64,000 bases of DNA from Caballeronia arvi (GCF_001544695.2 NZ_FCOM02000012.1:124001-188000); one strand, 5' to 3'; counted from the stretch's first letter, positions 34,111-44,222 are shown. Notes: a model not told the origin generated them from the letters alone. Numbers and translations: made by a program.

Positions 34111-34992
34111 ATGTCCGATCGAACCGATAATTGCGACGCAAACTTTGCGCTGTCGTATCGCCCTTTCACCAGCAAGGACCTCGCCGCGGCCTACGCCCTG
34201 TCGAGCGAAATCAATTGGCCACATCGCGCGGACGACTGGCGTTTCGTCGCCGACGCAGGCACAGGCTTCGTCGCCGAGGACCCGAGCGGCGTGATCGGCA
34301 CGGCGCTCTGCTGGAAGTACGGCCGCGACACGGCCTCGCTCGGGATGGTGATCGTCGCGCCGGAGCAGCAGGGACGCGGCATCGGACGCAGGCTGATGGA
34401 GCTGCTGTTGGAAGAACTAGGCGATCGCACCACGCTCCTGCACGCGACGCCCGCCGGCAAGCCGCTCTATGAAAAGCTCGGCTTTCGCGAAATCGGCACG
34501 CTGCACCAGCATCAGGGCGCCACGTTCCATCCGCCGCTCGTTTCGCTGCCGCCCGGCGAGCGCCTGCGCCCGCTCGGTTCCAGCGATTTGCCGCGCCTGA
34601 TCGAACTCGCCTCGCGTGCGAGCGGGCTGGACCGGAGCGCGCTCTTGCCGTCCTTGCTCGACGTCGCGGGCGGCATCGCGCTCGACCGCGACGGCGAACT
34701 GCTCGGCTTCGCGCTCTACCGGCGCTTCGGTCGTGGCTATGCGATCGGCCCGGTCGTCGCGCCGGATTCCGACGATTCGAGCCGTGCGAAGGCGCTCATC
34801 AGCCACTGGCTCGCGCTGAACGCAGGCATGTTCGTTCGTATCGATACGCCCGGCGACAGCGGCCTCTCCGACTGGCTCGAAGGGCTAGGTCTGGCGCGCG
34901 TTGACACCGTCGTGAAGATGGCGCGCAACGGCACGCTCAAGGTGGATAGCGAAGTGCGGCAATTCGGCATCATCAACCAGGCGGTCTGCTAA
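34111..34992 (+). CDS. Tandem GNAT-domain acetyltransferase, copy A
   Basis: 293 aa with two GNAT-like halves. The first has the acetyl-CoA motif A VIVAPEQQGRGIGRRLMELL and a conserved HATPAGKPLYEKLGF end. The second (from about residue 150) carries GYAIGPVVA and the closing NQAVC. The start at 34111 is preceded by GAGGAG and aligns with the N-terminus of copy B (48070-48972); an ATG at 34084 is the alternative. A GhrA-like gene follows 4 nt later. It may acylate, or sense acyl-CoA in, the pathway whose amide is cleaved by the M20 enzyme (inference). Confidence 0.82.
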   Translation: MSDRTDNCDANFALSYRPFTSKDLAAAYALSSEINWPHRADDWRFVADAGTGFVAEDPSGVIGTALCWKYGRDTASLGMVIVAPEQQGRGIGRRLMELLLEELGDRTTLLHATPAGKPLYEKLGFREIGTLHQHQGATFHPPLVSLPPGERLRPLGSSDLPRLIELASRASGLDRSALLPSLLDVAGGIALDRDGELLGFALYRRFGRGYAIGPVVAPDSDDSSRAKALISHWLALNAGMFVRIDTPGDSGLSDWLEGLGLARVDTVVKMARNGTLKVDSEVRQFGIINQAVC

Positions 34993-34996
34993 TAAG

Positions 34997-35923
34997 ATGA
35001 CGTTCCTCTACAAAGCCGATCCCGCGCGCGGCGGACAATGGGCGCGGCTCTTCGCGCAGAAGGCGCCGGAACTCGAATTCCACGTGTGGCCCGACGTCGG
35101 CGATCCGGCCGCGATCCGTTATCTCGCCGCCTGGCAGCCCCCCGAGGACCCCGCGCGCACGCTGCCGAACTTAGAAGTGGTGTTTTCGGTGGGCGCGGGC
35201 ATCGACCAGTTCGATTTGTCGGGCGTGCCTGCGCACGTGCCGGTCGTGCGGATGATCGAGCCGGGCATCGTGAAGGGGATGGTCGAGTACGTGACGCAGG
35301 CGGTGCTCACGATTCATCGCGATCTCTTCGATTACGGCCTGCAGCAGCAACAGCGGCAGTGGCGCGAGATGCCGGTGCACTCGGCGGCGTCGCGTCGGGT
35401 GGGCGTGCTCGGGCTTGGCGTGCTCGGCACGGCCGTGCTGGACCGCCTGCGGCTCTTCGGTTTTCCGTGCGCGGGATGGAGCCGCTCGCCGCGCACGCTC
35501 GATGGCATCGAGTGCTTTGCGGGCACCGATTCGCTCGACGCGTTCCTCGCGCGGACCGACGTGCTGATCTGCCTGCTTCCCCTGACCGATGCGACGCGCG
35601 GCCTGCTCGACGCGAAGCTCTTCGCGGCCCTGCCGAAGGGCGCGTCGATCGTAAATGTCGGGCGTGGGCCGCAGATGAATCAGGTCGATCTGCTCGCGGC
35701 GCTCGAAAGCGGCCAGCTGCAGAACGCGATCCTCGATGTCACCGATCCCGAGCCGCTGCCCGCCACGCATCCGCTGTGGACGCATCCGCGCGTGCGCATC
35801 ACGCCGCACATCGCGAGCGCGACGCGGCCGGACACTGCTGTCGATGTCGTGCTCGACAATATTCAGCGGCATCGCGCGGGACAGCCGATGATCGGTCAGA
35901 TCGACCGTACCCGTGGTTATTGA
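34997..35923 (+). CDS. Glyoxylate/hydroxypyruvate reductase A-like, copy A
   Basis: 308-aa 2-hydroxyacid dehydrogenase of the GhrA type. VGVLGLGVLGTAVLDRL is the NADP-binding loop, followed by GWSRSPR (basic residues favour NADPH). The catalytic Arg lies in VNVGRGPQMNQ, the acid in DVTDPEPLP and the His in ITPHIAS. It starts 4 nt after the GNAT stop without its own clear ribosome-binding site, so it is translationally coupled. Copy B is at 50667-51593. It would reduce a 2-oxoacid such as glyoxylate or hydroxypyruvate. Confidence 0.88.
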   Translation: MTFLYKADPARGGQWARLFAQKAPELEFHVWPDVGDPAAIRYLAAWQPPEDPARTLPNLEVVFSVGAGIDQFDLSGVPAHVPVVRMIEPGIVKGMVEYVTQAVLTIHRDLFDYGLQQQQRQWREMPVHSAASRRVGVLGLGVLGTAVLDRLRLFGFPCAGWSRSPRTLDGIECFAGTDSLDAFLARTDVLICLLPLTDATRGLLDAKLFAALPKGASIVNVGRGPQMNQVDLLAALESGQLQNAILDVTDPEPLPATHPLWTHPRVRITPHIASATRPDTAVDVVLDNIQRHRAGQPMIGQIDRTRGY

Positions 35924-35979
35924 AGCGACTAGTTAGCCTAACTAAACGCGCACAGCACAAAATGCCGCACGCGCATCGA

Positions 35980-35990
35980 AAAACGCGGCG
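35980..35990. repeat. Short inverted-copy motif, module A (copy 2)
   Basis: AAAACGCGGCG, the exact reverse complement of 32358-32368, located 96 nt before the aminotransferase start. Possible regulator half-site. Confidence 0.3.
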
Positions 35991-36085
35991 TTCACGCTAT
36001 TTGAGCATTTTTTTGGCGGCACGGCGAGGGGCGCTCTCTCAGTATCATGGAACGGTCAACAGTCCATCCCGAGACGAGAACTGCC

Positions 36086-37507
36086 ATGCCGAACCCATCG
36101 CTCATCGAAGCCGACCGGAAGCACCTGATCCACCCGGTAGTCAGCTATTGTGCGCACGAAGCGCGTGGCGTCACCGTCCTCGACTCCGCGCACGGGGTTT
36201 TCCTACGCGATATCGACGGCAACGAACTGCTCGACGCGTTCTCCGGCCTCTGGTGCGTGAACACGGGCTACGGGCACGAGAGCATCGTCAAGGCCGCGAC
36301 CGAGCAGATGACGCGCCTGCCCTACGCTACCGGCTACTTCCACTTCGGCTCCGAGCCCGCGATCGAACTGGCGGCGAAGCTGGTCGAGCTGTCGCCCGCT
36401 TCGCTGCAACACGTCTACTTCACGCTCGGCGGGTCCGATGCCGTCGATTCAGCGCTGCGCTTCATCACGCACTATTTCAACGCGACGGGCCGGCCGTCGA
36501 AGAAGCACCTCATTGCGCTCGAGCGCGGCTATCACGGGTCGTCGTCGGTCGGCGCGGGACTGACGGCGTTGCCAGCGTTCCATCGCAACTTCGACTTGCC
36601 GCTTTCGACGCAGCATCACATCGCATCGCCCTACCCGTATCGCAACACGTTCGCCGACGATAACGCGCTGATCGCCGCATCGGTCGCCGCGCTCGAAGCG
36701 AAAGTCGCGGCGCTTGGAGCTGAGAACGTCGCCGCGTTCTTCTGCGAGCCGGTTCAGGGCTCGGGCGGCGTGATCGTGCCGCCGAAGGGTTGGCTAAAGG
36801 CGATGCGCGAGGCGTGCCACAAGCTCGACATCCTCTTCGTCGTCGACGAAGTCATCACCGGCTTCGGGCGCACCGGCCCGCTCTTCGCGTGCGAAGACGA
36901 AGGCGTCGAGCCGGATCTGATGACCGTCGCCAAAGGTCTGACCGCCGGCTACGCGCCGATGGGCGCCGTGCTGATGTCCGATGCGATTTACCAGGGCATC
37001 GCCGATGGCGGCGACGCCGCGGCCGCGATCGGCCACGGCCACACGTATTCCGCGCATCCGGTGAGCGCGGCGATCGGCCTCGAAGTGATGCGGCTCTATC
37101 ACGAAGGCGGGCTGCTCGCGAACGGCATCGCGCGCGGGCCACGCTTTGCACAAGGGCTCGATGCGCTGCTCGCGCATCCGCTGGTCGGCGATGCGCGGCA
37201 TCGCGGGCTGCTCGGCGCGCTCGAACTCGTGTCGGACAAGCAGAGCAAGCAGGGCTTCGATGCGTCGCTGAAACTGTCCGAGCGCATTGCGGCGGCAGCG
37301 TATGAAAACCGCCTTGTATTCCGCGCGTTCAACGACAACATCCTCGGCTTCGCGCCCGCGCTTTGCTACACGGAAAGCGAGTTCGACATGATGTTCGAGC
37401 GCCTCGAAAAGACGCTCGACGACGTGCTCGCCCAACCCGATGTGCGTGCCGCGCTGAGCGCACCGGCGAGGCAGGTTGCCAGCACGCGCACACGCGCGAG
37501 CGCGTGA
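36086..37507 (+). CDS. Class III omega-aminotransferase
   Basis: 473-aa PLP enzyme. Cofactor motifs: GSDAVDSALRFITHYF, VDEVITGFGRTG with the PLP-binding Asp, and the Schiff-base Lys in DLMTVAKGLTAGYAPMGAVL. Family members move amino groups from beta-alanine, GABA, putrescine or taurine to pyruvate or 2-oxoglutarate. The ATG at 36086 has GAGA upstream; an earlier ATG at 36047 lacks a site. The GabD-like dehydrogenase downstream would oxidise the semialdehyde produced from an omega-amino acid. Confidence 0.9.
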   Translation: MPNPSLIEADRKHLIHPVVSYCAHEARGVTVLDSAHGVFLRDIDGNELLDAFSGLWCVNTGYGHESIVKAATEQMTRLPYATGYFHFGSEPAIELAAKLVELSPASLQHVYFTLGGSDAVDSALRFITHYFNATGRPSKKHLIALERGYHGSSSVGAGLTALPAFHRNFDLPLSTQHHIASPYPYRNTFADDNALIAASVAALEAKVAALGAENVAAFFCEPVQGSGGVIVPPKGWLKAMREACHKLDILFVVDEVITGFGRTGPLFACEDEGVEPDLMTVAKGLTAGYAPMGAVLMSDAIYQGIADGGDAAAAIGHGHTYSAHPVSAAIGLEVMRLYHEGGLLANGIARGPRFAQGLDALLAHPLVGDARHRGLLGALELVSDKQSKQGFDASLKLSERIAAAAYENRLVFRAFNDNILGFAPALCYTESEFDMMFERLEKTLDDVLAQPDVRAALSAPARQVASTRTRASA

Positions 37508-37552
37508 AAACATCCATCGACAGTTTCCAGATGCCGAACCGGGACATCCGCG

Positions 37553-38050
37553 ATGCGCACCGACTGCAAGCTCGACCGAATCGATCTGCGGATACTTTCT
37601 CATCTGCAACAGAATGGTCGCATCACCAACGTCGAGCTTGCCGACGCAGTCGGCCTGTCTCCGAGTCCCTGCCTGATCCGCGTGAAGCGATTAGAGAAGG
37701 CAGGCTACATCGTCGGATACGGCGCGCGGATCCAACTCGAAAAGCTCGGCGACCTGCAGATCGTCTTCACCGAGGTGACGCTCAACGACCATCACCGCGA
37801 GGACTTCATCAAGTTCGTCGCGGCAATCAGGGACGTCGACGAGATCGTCGAGTGTCATCTGGTCAGTGGCGGCTACGATTACCTGCTCAAGTTCGTCACG
37901 CGCGGTGTGAGCCACTATCAGAGCGTCGTCGAGGGCTTGCTGGAACGCAATATCGGCATCGACAAGTACTTCAGCTATGTGATCATCAAGTCGCCCTTCG
38001 TGAAGAACCACTACCCGCTCGAAACGCTCTTTTGGCAGGACCATCACTGA
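37553..38050 (+). CDS. Lrp/AsnC-family regulator, module A
   Basis: 165 aa: N-terminal HTH (LDRIDLRILSHLQQNGRITN and ADAVGLSPSPCLIRVKRLEK) followed by the RAM ligand-binding domain (VECHLVSGGYDYLLKFV). The closing residues PLETLFWQDHH are unusual for general Lrp. It lies directly after the aminotransferase and probably controls module A in response to an amino acid or amine. Confidence 0.9.
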   Translation: MRTDCKLDRIDLRILSHLQQNGRITNVELADAVGLSPSPCLIRVKRLEKAGYIVGYGARIQLEKLGDLQIVFTEVTLNDHHREDFIKFVAAIRDVDEIVECHLVSGGYDYLLKFVTRGVSHYQSVVEGLLERNIGIDKYFSYVIIKSPFVKNHYPLETLFWQDHH

Positions 38051-38298
38051 GGGGGCTCGCGTTCGGGCCGCCGCGAGAATTCCCCGGCGGAAATTCACGC
38101 GCGGCTCACTGGCGACGCGAGCCGCGCGCATACGGTGCCCGTGCGTTGGCCGGCACTGTAATCAGCGACAGCGAGCGCTTCAGCGCATCGCTGGAACACG
38201 CGCAAATCATCCGGGATTCGAAGACAAGCCACGGCGCATTTGGCACCCCGCGCCTTGCTGGCAACAAGCAATCTGGAACAAGCTGACTGGAGACTCTT

Positions 38299-39381
38299 AT
38301 GACCCGCAACACGTATCGAATCGCCGTCATTCCCGGAGATGGCATCGGTAAGGAAGTGATGCCTGAAGGGCTGCGTACGCTCGACGCCGTCAGCAAGCGC
38401 TTTGGCATTGCACTGGAGTACCAGCACATCGATTGGGCGAGCTGCGATTACTACGCGCGGCACGGCCAGATGATGCCGGACGACTGGAAGGCGCAGCTCG
38501 AAGGCGCCGACGCAATTCTTTTCGGCGCGGCGGGCTGGCCCGACACGGTGCCCGATCACGTCTCCCTGTGGGGGTCACTGCTCAAGTTCCGCCGCGAATT
38601 CGACCAGTACATCAATCTGCGCCCGGCGCGTCTGTTCGACGGCGTGCCGTCGCCGCTCGCGGGCCGCAAGGCCGGCGACATCGACTTCATGATCGTGCGC
38701 GAAAACACCGAGGGCGAATATTCGTCGGTGGGTGGCACGATGTACGAAGGCACCGAGCGCGAACTCGTGATGCAGCAGTCGATCTTCTCGCGCAAGGGTG
38801 CCGAGCGCGTGTTGAAGTTCGCGTTCGACCTCGCCATGCGCCGCGAGAAGAAGATCACCGTCGCGACGAAGAGCAATGGCATCTCGATCAGCATGCCGTG
38901 GTGGGACGCGCGCGCCGCGGAAGTGGCCGCACTCTATCCGGATGCGAAGTGGGACAAGCAGCACATCGACATCCTGTGCGCGCGCTTCGTGCTGAACCCG
39001 GACCGCTTCGACGTGGTCGTCGCGACCAATCTCTTCGGCGACATCCTCTCGGACCTCGGCCCCGCCTGCACCGGCACGATCGGCATCGCGCCTTCGGGGA
39101 ACCTCAATCCGGAGCGCACGTTCCCGTCGCTGTTCGAACCAGTGCACGGGTCGGCGCCCGACATCTCGGGCAAGCACATAGCCAATCCGATCGCGATGAT
39201 CTGGTCGGCCGCAATGATGCTCGACTTCCTCGGCAGCGGGCAAGGCAAGGAGCGCGAGGCACACGACGCGATCCTCGCAGCGATCGAAGCGGTGCTCAAG
39301 GATGGCCCGCATACCGGCGACCTCGGCGGCAACGCGAACACGACGGAAGTCGGACGCGCCATCGCCGAACGGCTCGCGTGA
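38299..39381 (+). CDS. Tartrate/D-malate dehydrogenase
   Basis: 360-aa member of the isocitrate/isopropylmalate dehydrogenase family. VIPGDGIGKEVMPEG, the substrate-binding IVRENTEGEYSSVGG and LFEPVHGSAPDISGK are typical of TtuC/DmlA. It catalyses NAD-dependent oxidative decarboxylation of D-malate or related 2-hydroxy diacids, giving pyruvate from malate. GGAG precedes the ATG. It is followed 17 nt later by the GabD-like gene, so both belong to one unit. Confidence 0.88.
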   Translation: MTRNTYRIAVIPGDGIGKEVMPEGLRTLDAVSKRFGIALEYQHIDWASCDYYARHGQMMPDDWKAQLEGADAILFGAAGWPDTVPDHVSLWGSLLKFRREFDQYINLRPARLFDGVPSPLAGRKAGDIDFMIVRENTEGEYSSVGGTMYEGTERELVMQQSIFSRKGAERVLKFAFDLAMRREKKITVATKSNGISISMPWWDARAAEVAALYPDAKWDKQHIDILCARFVLNPDRFDVVVATNLFGDILSDLGPACTGTIGIAPSGNLNPERTFPSLFEPVHGSAPDISGKHIANPIAMIWSAAMMLDFLGSGQGKEREAHDAILAAIEAVLKDGPHTGDLGGNANTTEVGRAIAERLA

Positions 39382-39398
39382 TATAAGGAGTCTCCATC

Positions 39399-40871
39399 AT
39401 GGCATCGAAGCTCGAACTCAACGACCTGATTCGCCGCGACAATTTCATCGACGGTAAGTGGGTCGCCGCCGCAAGCGGCAAACGTTTCGGCGTGACGAAC
39501 CCGGCGACCGGCGAAGTCATCGCCGACGTCGCCGATAGCAGCGAAGCTGACGCGCGCGCCGCCGCCGACGCCGCCGCGCGCGCCTTCCCCGCGTGGCGTG
39601 ACGCGCTGCCGAGAGACCGCGCGGCGGTGCTGCATCGCTGGCACGACCTGATAATGGAGAACGCCAACGCGCTCGGGCGGCTCATCTCGCTCGAACAGGG
39701 CAAGCCGTTCGCAGAAGGCCGCGGCGAGGTGCTGTACGGCGCGTCCTATGTGAAGTGGTTCGCGGACGAAGCTACGCGCATCTACGGCGACATCATTCCG
39801 CAGCAGCAGCGCGGCAAGCGGATGACGGCGGTGAAGGAGCCCGTCGGCATCGTCGCGGCGATCACGCCGTGGAATTTTCCGCTCGCGATGATCGCGCGCA
39901 AAATTGCGCCCGCGCTGGCTGCGGGCTGCACGGTCGTCGGCAAGCCTGCCGAGGACACGCCGCTCACCGCGCTCGCGCTCGTGCTGCTCGCGCAGGAAGC
40001 CGGCGTGCCGCCAGGCGTGCTGAACCTGATCACGGCATCGCGCGAGAACGCGGTGCCCGCAGTTGCCGCGTGGCTACACGACAGCCGCGTGCGCAAGATC
40101 ACGTTCACCGGCTCGACGCCGGTGGGCAAGTATCTGGCACGCGAATCGGCGGAGACGCTCAAGAAACTCTCGCTGGAACTCGGTGGCAACGCGCCGTTCA
40201 TCGTCTTCGACGACGCCGATCTCGACGCCGCCGTCACGGGTCTGCTCGCTTCGAAGTTCCGCAACGGCGGGCAGACGTGCGTGAGCCCCAACCGCGTGTA
40301 CGTGCAGTCGGGCGTGTACGAAAAGTTCGGCGACATGCTCGCCAAGCGCGTTGCGGCGCTGAAGGTGGCGCCCGCCACCGATCCCGACGCGCAGATCGGC
40401 CCGATGATCAACGCACGCGCAATCGACAAGATCGCGCGTCATGTCGACGATGCCGTCGCGCAGGGCGCGCGCATTCTCGCGGGCGGCAAGCGGCTGGATG
40501 CACTGGGCCCGAACTACTACGCACCGACCGTGCTCCTCGACGCCACGCCCCAGATGCAATTGAGCTGCGAGGAAACCTTCGGCCCGATCGTGCCGCTCTT
40601 CCGTTTCGATGACGAAGCCGAAGCGATCCGCTCCGCCAACGACACGCCATTCGGCCTCGCGTCCTACTTCTATAGCCAGGACATTCGCCGCATCGACCGA
40701 GTGTCGCGCGGCCTGGAAGCGGGCATCGTCGGCATCAACGAAGGCGCGCTCGCGAGCGAAGCCGCGCCTTTCGGTGGGGTGAAGGAATCGGGCTACGGCC
40801 GCGAAGGATCGAAGTACGGCCTCGATGACTACCTGTCGATCAGATATCTCTGCCAGGGCTGCCTCGAATGA
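39399..40871 (+). CDS. Succinate-semialdehyde dehydrogenase-like (GabD), copy A
   Basis: 490-aa aldehyde dehydrogenase. AITPWNFPLAMIARKIAPAL, KPAEDTPLTALAL, FTGSTPVGKYLARESAETLK, general base Glu in LSLELGGNAPFIVFDD and nucleophile Cys in NGGQTCVSPNRVYVQ are GabD hallmarks. AAGGAG precedes the ATG. It would turn succinate semialdehyde from the aminotransferase route into succinate for the TCA cycle. Copy B (54796-56268) is the same length and very similar along its whole length. Confidence 0.92.
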   Translation: MASKLELNDLIRRDNFIDGKWVAAASGKRFGVTNPATGEVIADVADSSEADARAAADAAARAFPAWRDALPRDRAAVLHRWHDLIMENANALGRLISLEQGKPFAEGRGEVLYGASYVKWFADEATRIYGDIIPQQQRGKRMTAVKEPVGIVAAITPWNFPLAMIARKIAPALAAGCTVVGKPAEDTPLTALALVLLAQEAGVPPGVLNLITASRENAVPAVAAWLHDSRVRKITFTGSTPVGKYLARESAETLKKLSLELGGNAPFIVFDDADLDAAVTGLLASKFRNGGQTCVSPNRVYVQSGVYEKFGDMLAKRVAALKVAPATDPDAQIGPMINARAIDKIARHVDDAVAQGARILAGGKRLDALGPNYYAPTVLLDATPQMQLSCEETFGPIVPLFRFDDEAEAIRSANDTPFGLASYFYSQDIRRIDRVSRGLEAGIVGINEGALASEAAPFGGVKESGYGREGSKYGLDDYLSIRYLCQGCLE

Positions 40872-40950
40872 GCATCGACGCCTATCCGATCGAAGTCGCG
40901 TTCCCCGACATCTCCGCGCACGAAGCGAGCAATTCGGGAGAAGCATTGCG

Positions 40951-40991
40951 AGAAAAAAGAGGGCGCCGTGCAGATCGATACACGGCGCCCT
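40951..40991 (-). terminator. Intrinsic terminator between convergent operons
   Basis: Perfect 11-bp stem AGGGCGCCGTG (40960-40970) / CACGGCGCCCT (40981-40991) with a 10-nt loop. Read on the minus strand it is followed by TCTTTTTTCT, so it terminates the homoserine operon ending at 41143. The same stem could slow transcripts arriving from GabD. Confidence 0.88.
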
Positions 40992-41142
40992 GAAGACGCC
41001 CGTCTATAACGTAGACGAGCCCCGAGAGAAAGTTGTTCTTGCCCAGTCTCGAATTTTGCCGAAGTTCATGGACCGGCGTCTCCCCGCTCAAGCGTAAAGT
41101 GGCGGAACTCCGGCAGTCTGTCTGCCACCGTCAACAAAGTAA

Positions 41143-42576
41143 CTACTGCGCTTCAGGACGCTTTTCAATCGCCCGTCGAATACACACAACCTTCGGCTGC
41201 GTCATTTCCTCGTAGGCAAACCGAACGCCCTCTCTCCCGAGGCTTCCATACTTGAACCCGCCAAAAGGCATCGCATCGAAACGATAGTCTGACGAGTCAT
41301 TGATCATGACTCCGCCGGCTTCAAGCGCGTCTGCCGCCTTCAGTGCGACCTCCAGATCCGCGGTGAAGATGCCCGAGTGGAGACTGTACTCGGGGGTGTT
41401 CGCCAGAGCGAGGGCTTCGTCCAGCGATTCGATCCGCTGCAGTACGACGACGGGGCCGAATACCTCCTGCCTCCACAGATCGCAGCCAAAATCCACATCT
41501 TCAAGAACGGTCGGTGCGTACACTGCGCCGTCGAGTATGTTGCCGGACAATAACTTGGCTCCGAGACGAATGGCATCGTTCACGACGCGCGCAGTCTGCT
41601 TTGCAGCTTGAGCCGTGATCATGGGTCCAATATCCGTATCCGGCAACGCGGGATCGCCGACCTTCAGACTCTGTGTGAGCGCAACGAAGCGCCCCTTGAA
41701 CCTCTCATAGATATCCGAATGAATTAGGATCCGCTGCGTGCCAATGCAATTCTGGCCAGCCGCCCAGTAGGCACCCGAGACGCAGCACTCCACGGCGTCC
41801 TCTAGATCGCAATCGCTCATCACGATGACCGGAGCGTTGCCGCCCAGATCCATGGCAAGCTTTTTCAGTCCTGCGGCCCGGGCGATCTTCTCGCCAGTAA
41901 CAAACCCGCCTGTGAACGACACCATACGCACGTCACGTGCGGAGACCAGCGCCTCCCCAAGGGCGGCTCCGCCGTTCGCGACGACGACAATGTTGGGTGG
42001 CAGACCCGCAGCGACCAGATAATCGGCGAGCCTGATTGCCGATAGCGGTGCGAGCTCGGAAGGTTTCAGGACCACCGAATTACCGCCGGCAATCGCCGGT
42101 CCGAGCTTGTGCGCCACCAGATTGAGCGGATCGTTGGAGGGGGTGATCGCGACAATCACGCCAAGCGGCTCGCGGGAAAACCATCCCTGGCGCTTCTCCG
42201 ATCCGGCGTAGGCATCGAAAGGAACAACTTCGCCGCCGTTCCTGCGCGCTTCGTCTGCAGACAGTTTCAGCGTGTTGACGCAGCGAAGCACCTCCTTTTG
42301 CGCCTGCCTGAGGGTTTTGCCAGCCTCAGAGACAATCAGTGCAGCAAACGCTTCCTTGTCCCGGTCCACGAGCGACGCGCAGTTTTCAAGAATGCGCGCC
42401 CGCTCATATCGCGAGAGATTCCGGCACACACGCGCGCCGTCCCTTGCGGCCTGAATCAGCATCTGCGCACTTTCAGGCGGAATATCCGCGATCTTGCCAA
42501 TCTCCGCCCCGTCAAACGGATTCGTGACTGCGATGAAACCGGACGCTACACCATCTTGAAACGTGGGAACGTTCAT
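41143..42576 (-). CDS. Aldehyde dehydrogenase of the homoserine locus
   Basis: 477 aa. [20 protein letters not shown] is the cofactor region (SND rather than WNF, as in lactaldehyde/phosphonoacetaldehyde-type enzymes). The nucleophile Cys is in [12 protein letters not shown]. The general-base position reads [11 protein letters not shown], with Asp where Glu is usual. Its ATG overlaps the homoserine dehydrogenase stop (ATGA), so the two are coupled. The natural substrate may be L-aspartate semialdehyde made by homoserine oxidation, which would give aspartate (inference). Confidence 0.87.
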   Translation of the reverse strand: MNVPTFQDGVASGFIAVTNPFDGAEIGKIADIPPESAQMLIQAARDGARVCRNLSRYERARILENCASLVDRDKEAFAALIVSEAGKTLRQAQKEVLRCVNTLKLSADEARRNGGEVVPFDAYAGSEKRQGWFSREPLGVIVAITPSNDPLNLVAHKLGPAIAGGNSVVLKPSELAPLSAIRLADYLVAAGLPPNIVVVANGGAALGEALVSARDVRMVSFTGGFVTGEKIARAAGLKKLAMDLGGNAPVIVMSDCDLEDAVECCVSGAYWAAGQNCIGTQRILIHSDIYERFKGRFVALTQSLKVGDPALPDTDIGPMITAQAAKQTARVVNDAIRLGAKLLSGNILDGAVYAPTVLEDVDFGCDLWRQEVFGPVVVLQRIESLDEALALANTPEYSLHSGIFTADLEVALKAADALEAGGVMINDSSDYRFDAMPFGGFKYGSLGREGVRFAYEEMTQPKVVCIRRAIEKRPEAQ

Positions 42577-43628
42577 TTGCTTGCCTCCACTGCGGACTTC
42601 TTCCGGTGAATGCTTACAATATCTGAGAGCAAAGCGTAAGCGGTTTCGGTTCGACCAGCGCCCGGTCCGCGCACCGTCACGTCACCCAGGACCCTGGTCT
42701 TGAAGGTCACGGCATTGATTGCACCGGCAACGCTAGCCAGCGAATTCTCAATCGGCAGAAGTTTCGGCTCTACGCTTGCGCACACCGTGCCGTCCGGCGC
42801 TTTCGATGCACTGCCAATCAATTTCCAGCGGGCATTCGACGCGACTGCATCCTGCACGGCTTGAACCGTCAAGCCGCTGATGCCCTTGCACGTCACGTCG
42901 CGCGGCTTGAGCTTGGCTCCGAGCAGCTGGTTAGCCAGGATCGTCACCTTGAGGCGCACATCGTGCCCCTCGATGTCAGCTGTCGGATCAGCTTCGGCAT
43001 AGCCAAGTCGCTGCGCTTTCTCCACCGCTTCTTCGAAGCTAAGACCCATTTCCATGCTGGAGATGACGAGGTTGGATGTGCCGTTCAAGATGCCCTCGAA
43101 CCCTACAAGATCGGAACCGGCGAGCGATTCTCTCGCCAATCGAATGGCGGGCGTGCCGCTCATCACCGAGCCTTCGAACTCGAAGAAGACGCCTTTCAGT
43201 TCCGCTGCATGTGTCAACGCGTCCGCGTTGAACGCCACGGGTCCCTTGTTGGTGGTGACGACGCTGATGCCCTTGTTCAACGCGTTCCAGCAGTACGACG
43301 ATGCAGGTTCGCCGTCCACCGGATTCGTGAACGTCGCCTCCGCCACGATGTCGGCGCCACTGTGCTGGATGACCTCTTCGGTTTCTGGAAGAGCCTTGCC
43401 GCCAGGAAGATTTTCGAGGGCGCCCTTGACACTCGGCAGCGCGCACAAGTCGTTCAGGTCGAGACCGCGCGGGCAAATCGCGGATCCGAGATACAAATCA
43501 CTGACGCCAACAAATTTCAATTGAAACCCCAACTCGCGCAACCATCCGGCGTTGTTTTCTGCTGCGAGCTGAACGAGCGCCCGATTGACGCCGCCAAAAC
43601 CAATTAGAGCAACCTTGTATTCGATCAC
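42573..43628 (-). CDS. Homoserine dehydrogenase
   Basis: 351-aa enzyme: [20 protein letters not shown] (NAD(P) loop), [16 protein letters not shown] with the conserved Lys, [29 protein letters not shown], and [20 protein letters not shown] carrying the catalytic Asp/Lys region. No C-terminal ACT domain, so no threonine feedback is expected. GTG start with GAGGGTGAT upstream. Placed first in an operon with an aldehyde dehydrogenase, next to an Lrp gene and amino-acid importer, it probably works in the oxidative direction (homoserine to aspartate semialdehyde) rather than in biosynthesis. Confidence 0.92.
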   Translation of the reverse strand: MIEYKVALIGFGGVNRALVQLAAENNAGWLRELGFQLKFVGVSDLYLGSAICPRGLDLNDLCALPSVKGALENLPGGKALPETEEVIQHSGADIVAEATFTNPVDGEPASSYCWNALNKGISVVTTNKGPVAFNADALTHAAELKGVFFEFEGSVMSGTPAIRLARESLAGSDLVGFEGILNGTSNLVISSMEMGLSFEEAVEKAQRLGYAEADPTADIEGHDVRLKVTILANQLLGAKLKPRDVTCKGISGLTVQAVQDAVASNARWKLIGSASKAPDGTVCASVEPKLLPIENSLASVAGAINAVTFKTRVLGDVTVRGPGAGRTETAYALLSDIVSIHRKKSAVEASK

Positions 43629-43775
43629 TACATCACCCTCACTTTTCTGAACGGATGACGGTGATGGTAATCAGCGGCCACGTCATTTCCAATCGGCAAA
43701 TTTGATCGAAATATCGAGCAAATGGCTCGTTGCGCTTTCCGAATTGCTCGAATGGAGCTAACACGATTGCAGGCG

Positions 43776-44222
43776 CTAACCGCTGCACTTTGCTCGCGTA
43801 AGAACGAACGACGTGACAGTGTTGAGGACCTCTGGCAACGCCGATATTTCTTCCCAGAGTTTGTGAACACGGTCTGGGGTCGTGGCCTCAATGTGCAGCA
43901 CGACATCCAGCTCACCACTCATAACATCGCACGCGACGACCTCTCGCACGGAGCGGACGTAGCGCAACACGTCGATTCCTCGCATCCGGTCTTTCCGATA
44001 GATGAACATCAGGGCCCTGATCGATCCCGACTCGAGCGCCGCAACGCCGGACTTGATCGTGTACCCGTGGATGAATTTGTCGCGCTCCAGTCTTTCGATC
44101 CGAAGCCGGACCGCGTTGCGCGATAGATTGACCGACCGCGCGATCTCGTTATGAGACAGTCGCGCGTCCTCCGTGAGCTGCGCGAGTATCGTCTCGTCGA
44201 CCTTGTCGAGCACCCGTTTCAT
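43776..44222 (-). CDS. Lrp/AsnC-family regulator of the homoserine locus
   Basis: 148 aa: HTH with DETILAQLTEDARLSHNEIA and SVNLSRNAVRLRIERLERDK, then a RAM domain (CDVMSGELDVVLHIEA). GAGGAGAAGCA precedes the ATG at 44222. It sits just upstream of homoserine dehydrogenase on the same strand (147-nt gap) and is the likely ligand-responsive switch for that operon and the nearby importer. Confidence 0.9.
   Translation of the reverse strand: MKRVLDKVDETILAQLTEDARLSHNEIARSVNLSRNAVRLRIERLERDKFIHGYTIKSGVAALESGSIRALMFIYRKDRMRGIDVLRYVRSVREVVACDVMSGELDVVLHIEATTPDRVHKLWEEISALPEVLNTVTSFVLTRAKCSG

Noticed and set aside
35038..36663. 541-codon plus-strand open frame
   Set aside because: It runs antiphase through the GhrA-like and aminotransferase genes; composition is Arg/Ala-rich with no motifs, a GC-driven shadow.
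38433..39386. 317-codon plus-strand frame
   Set aside because: Shadow of the tartrate/D-malate dehydrogenase gene, which has all family motifs in its own frame.
39755..40612. 285-codon plus-strand frame
   Set aside because: Shadow of GabD copy A; no family signal.
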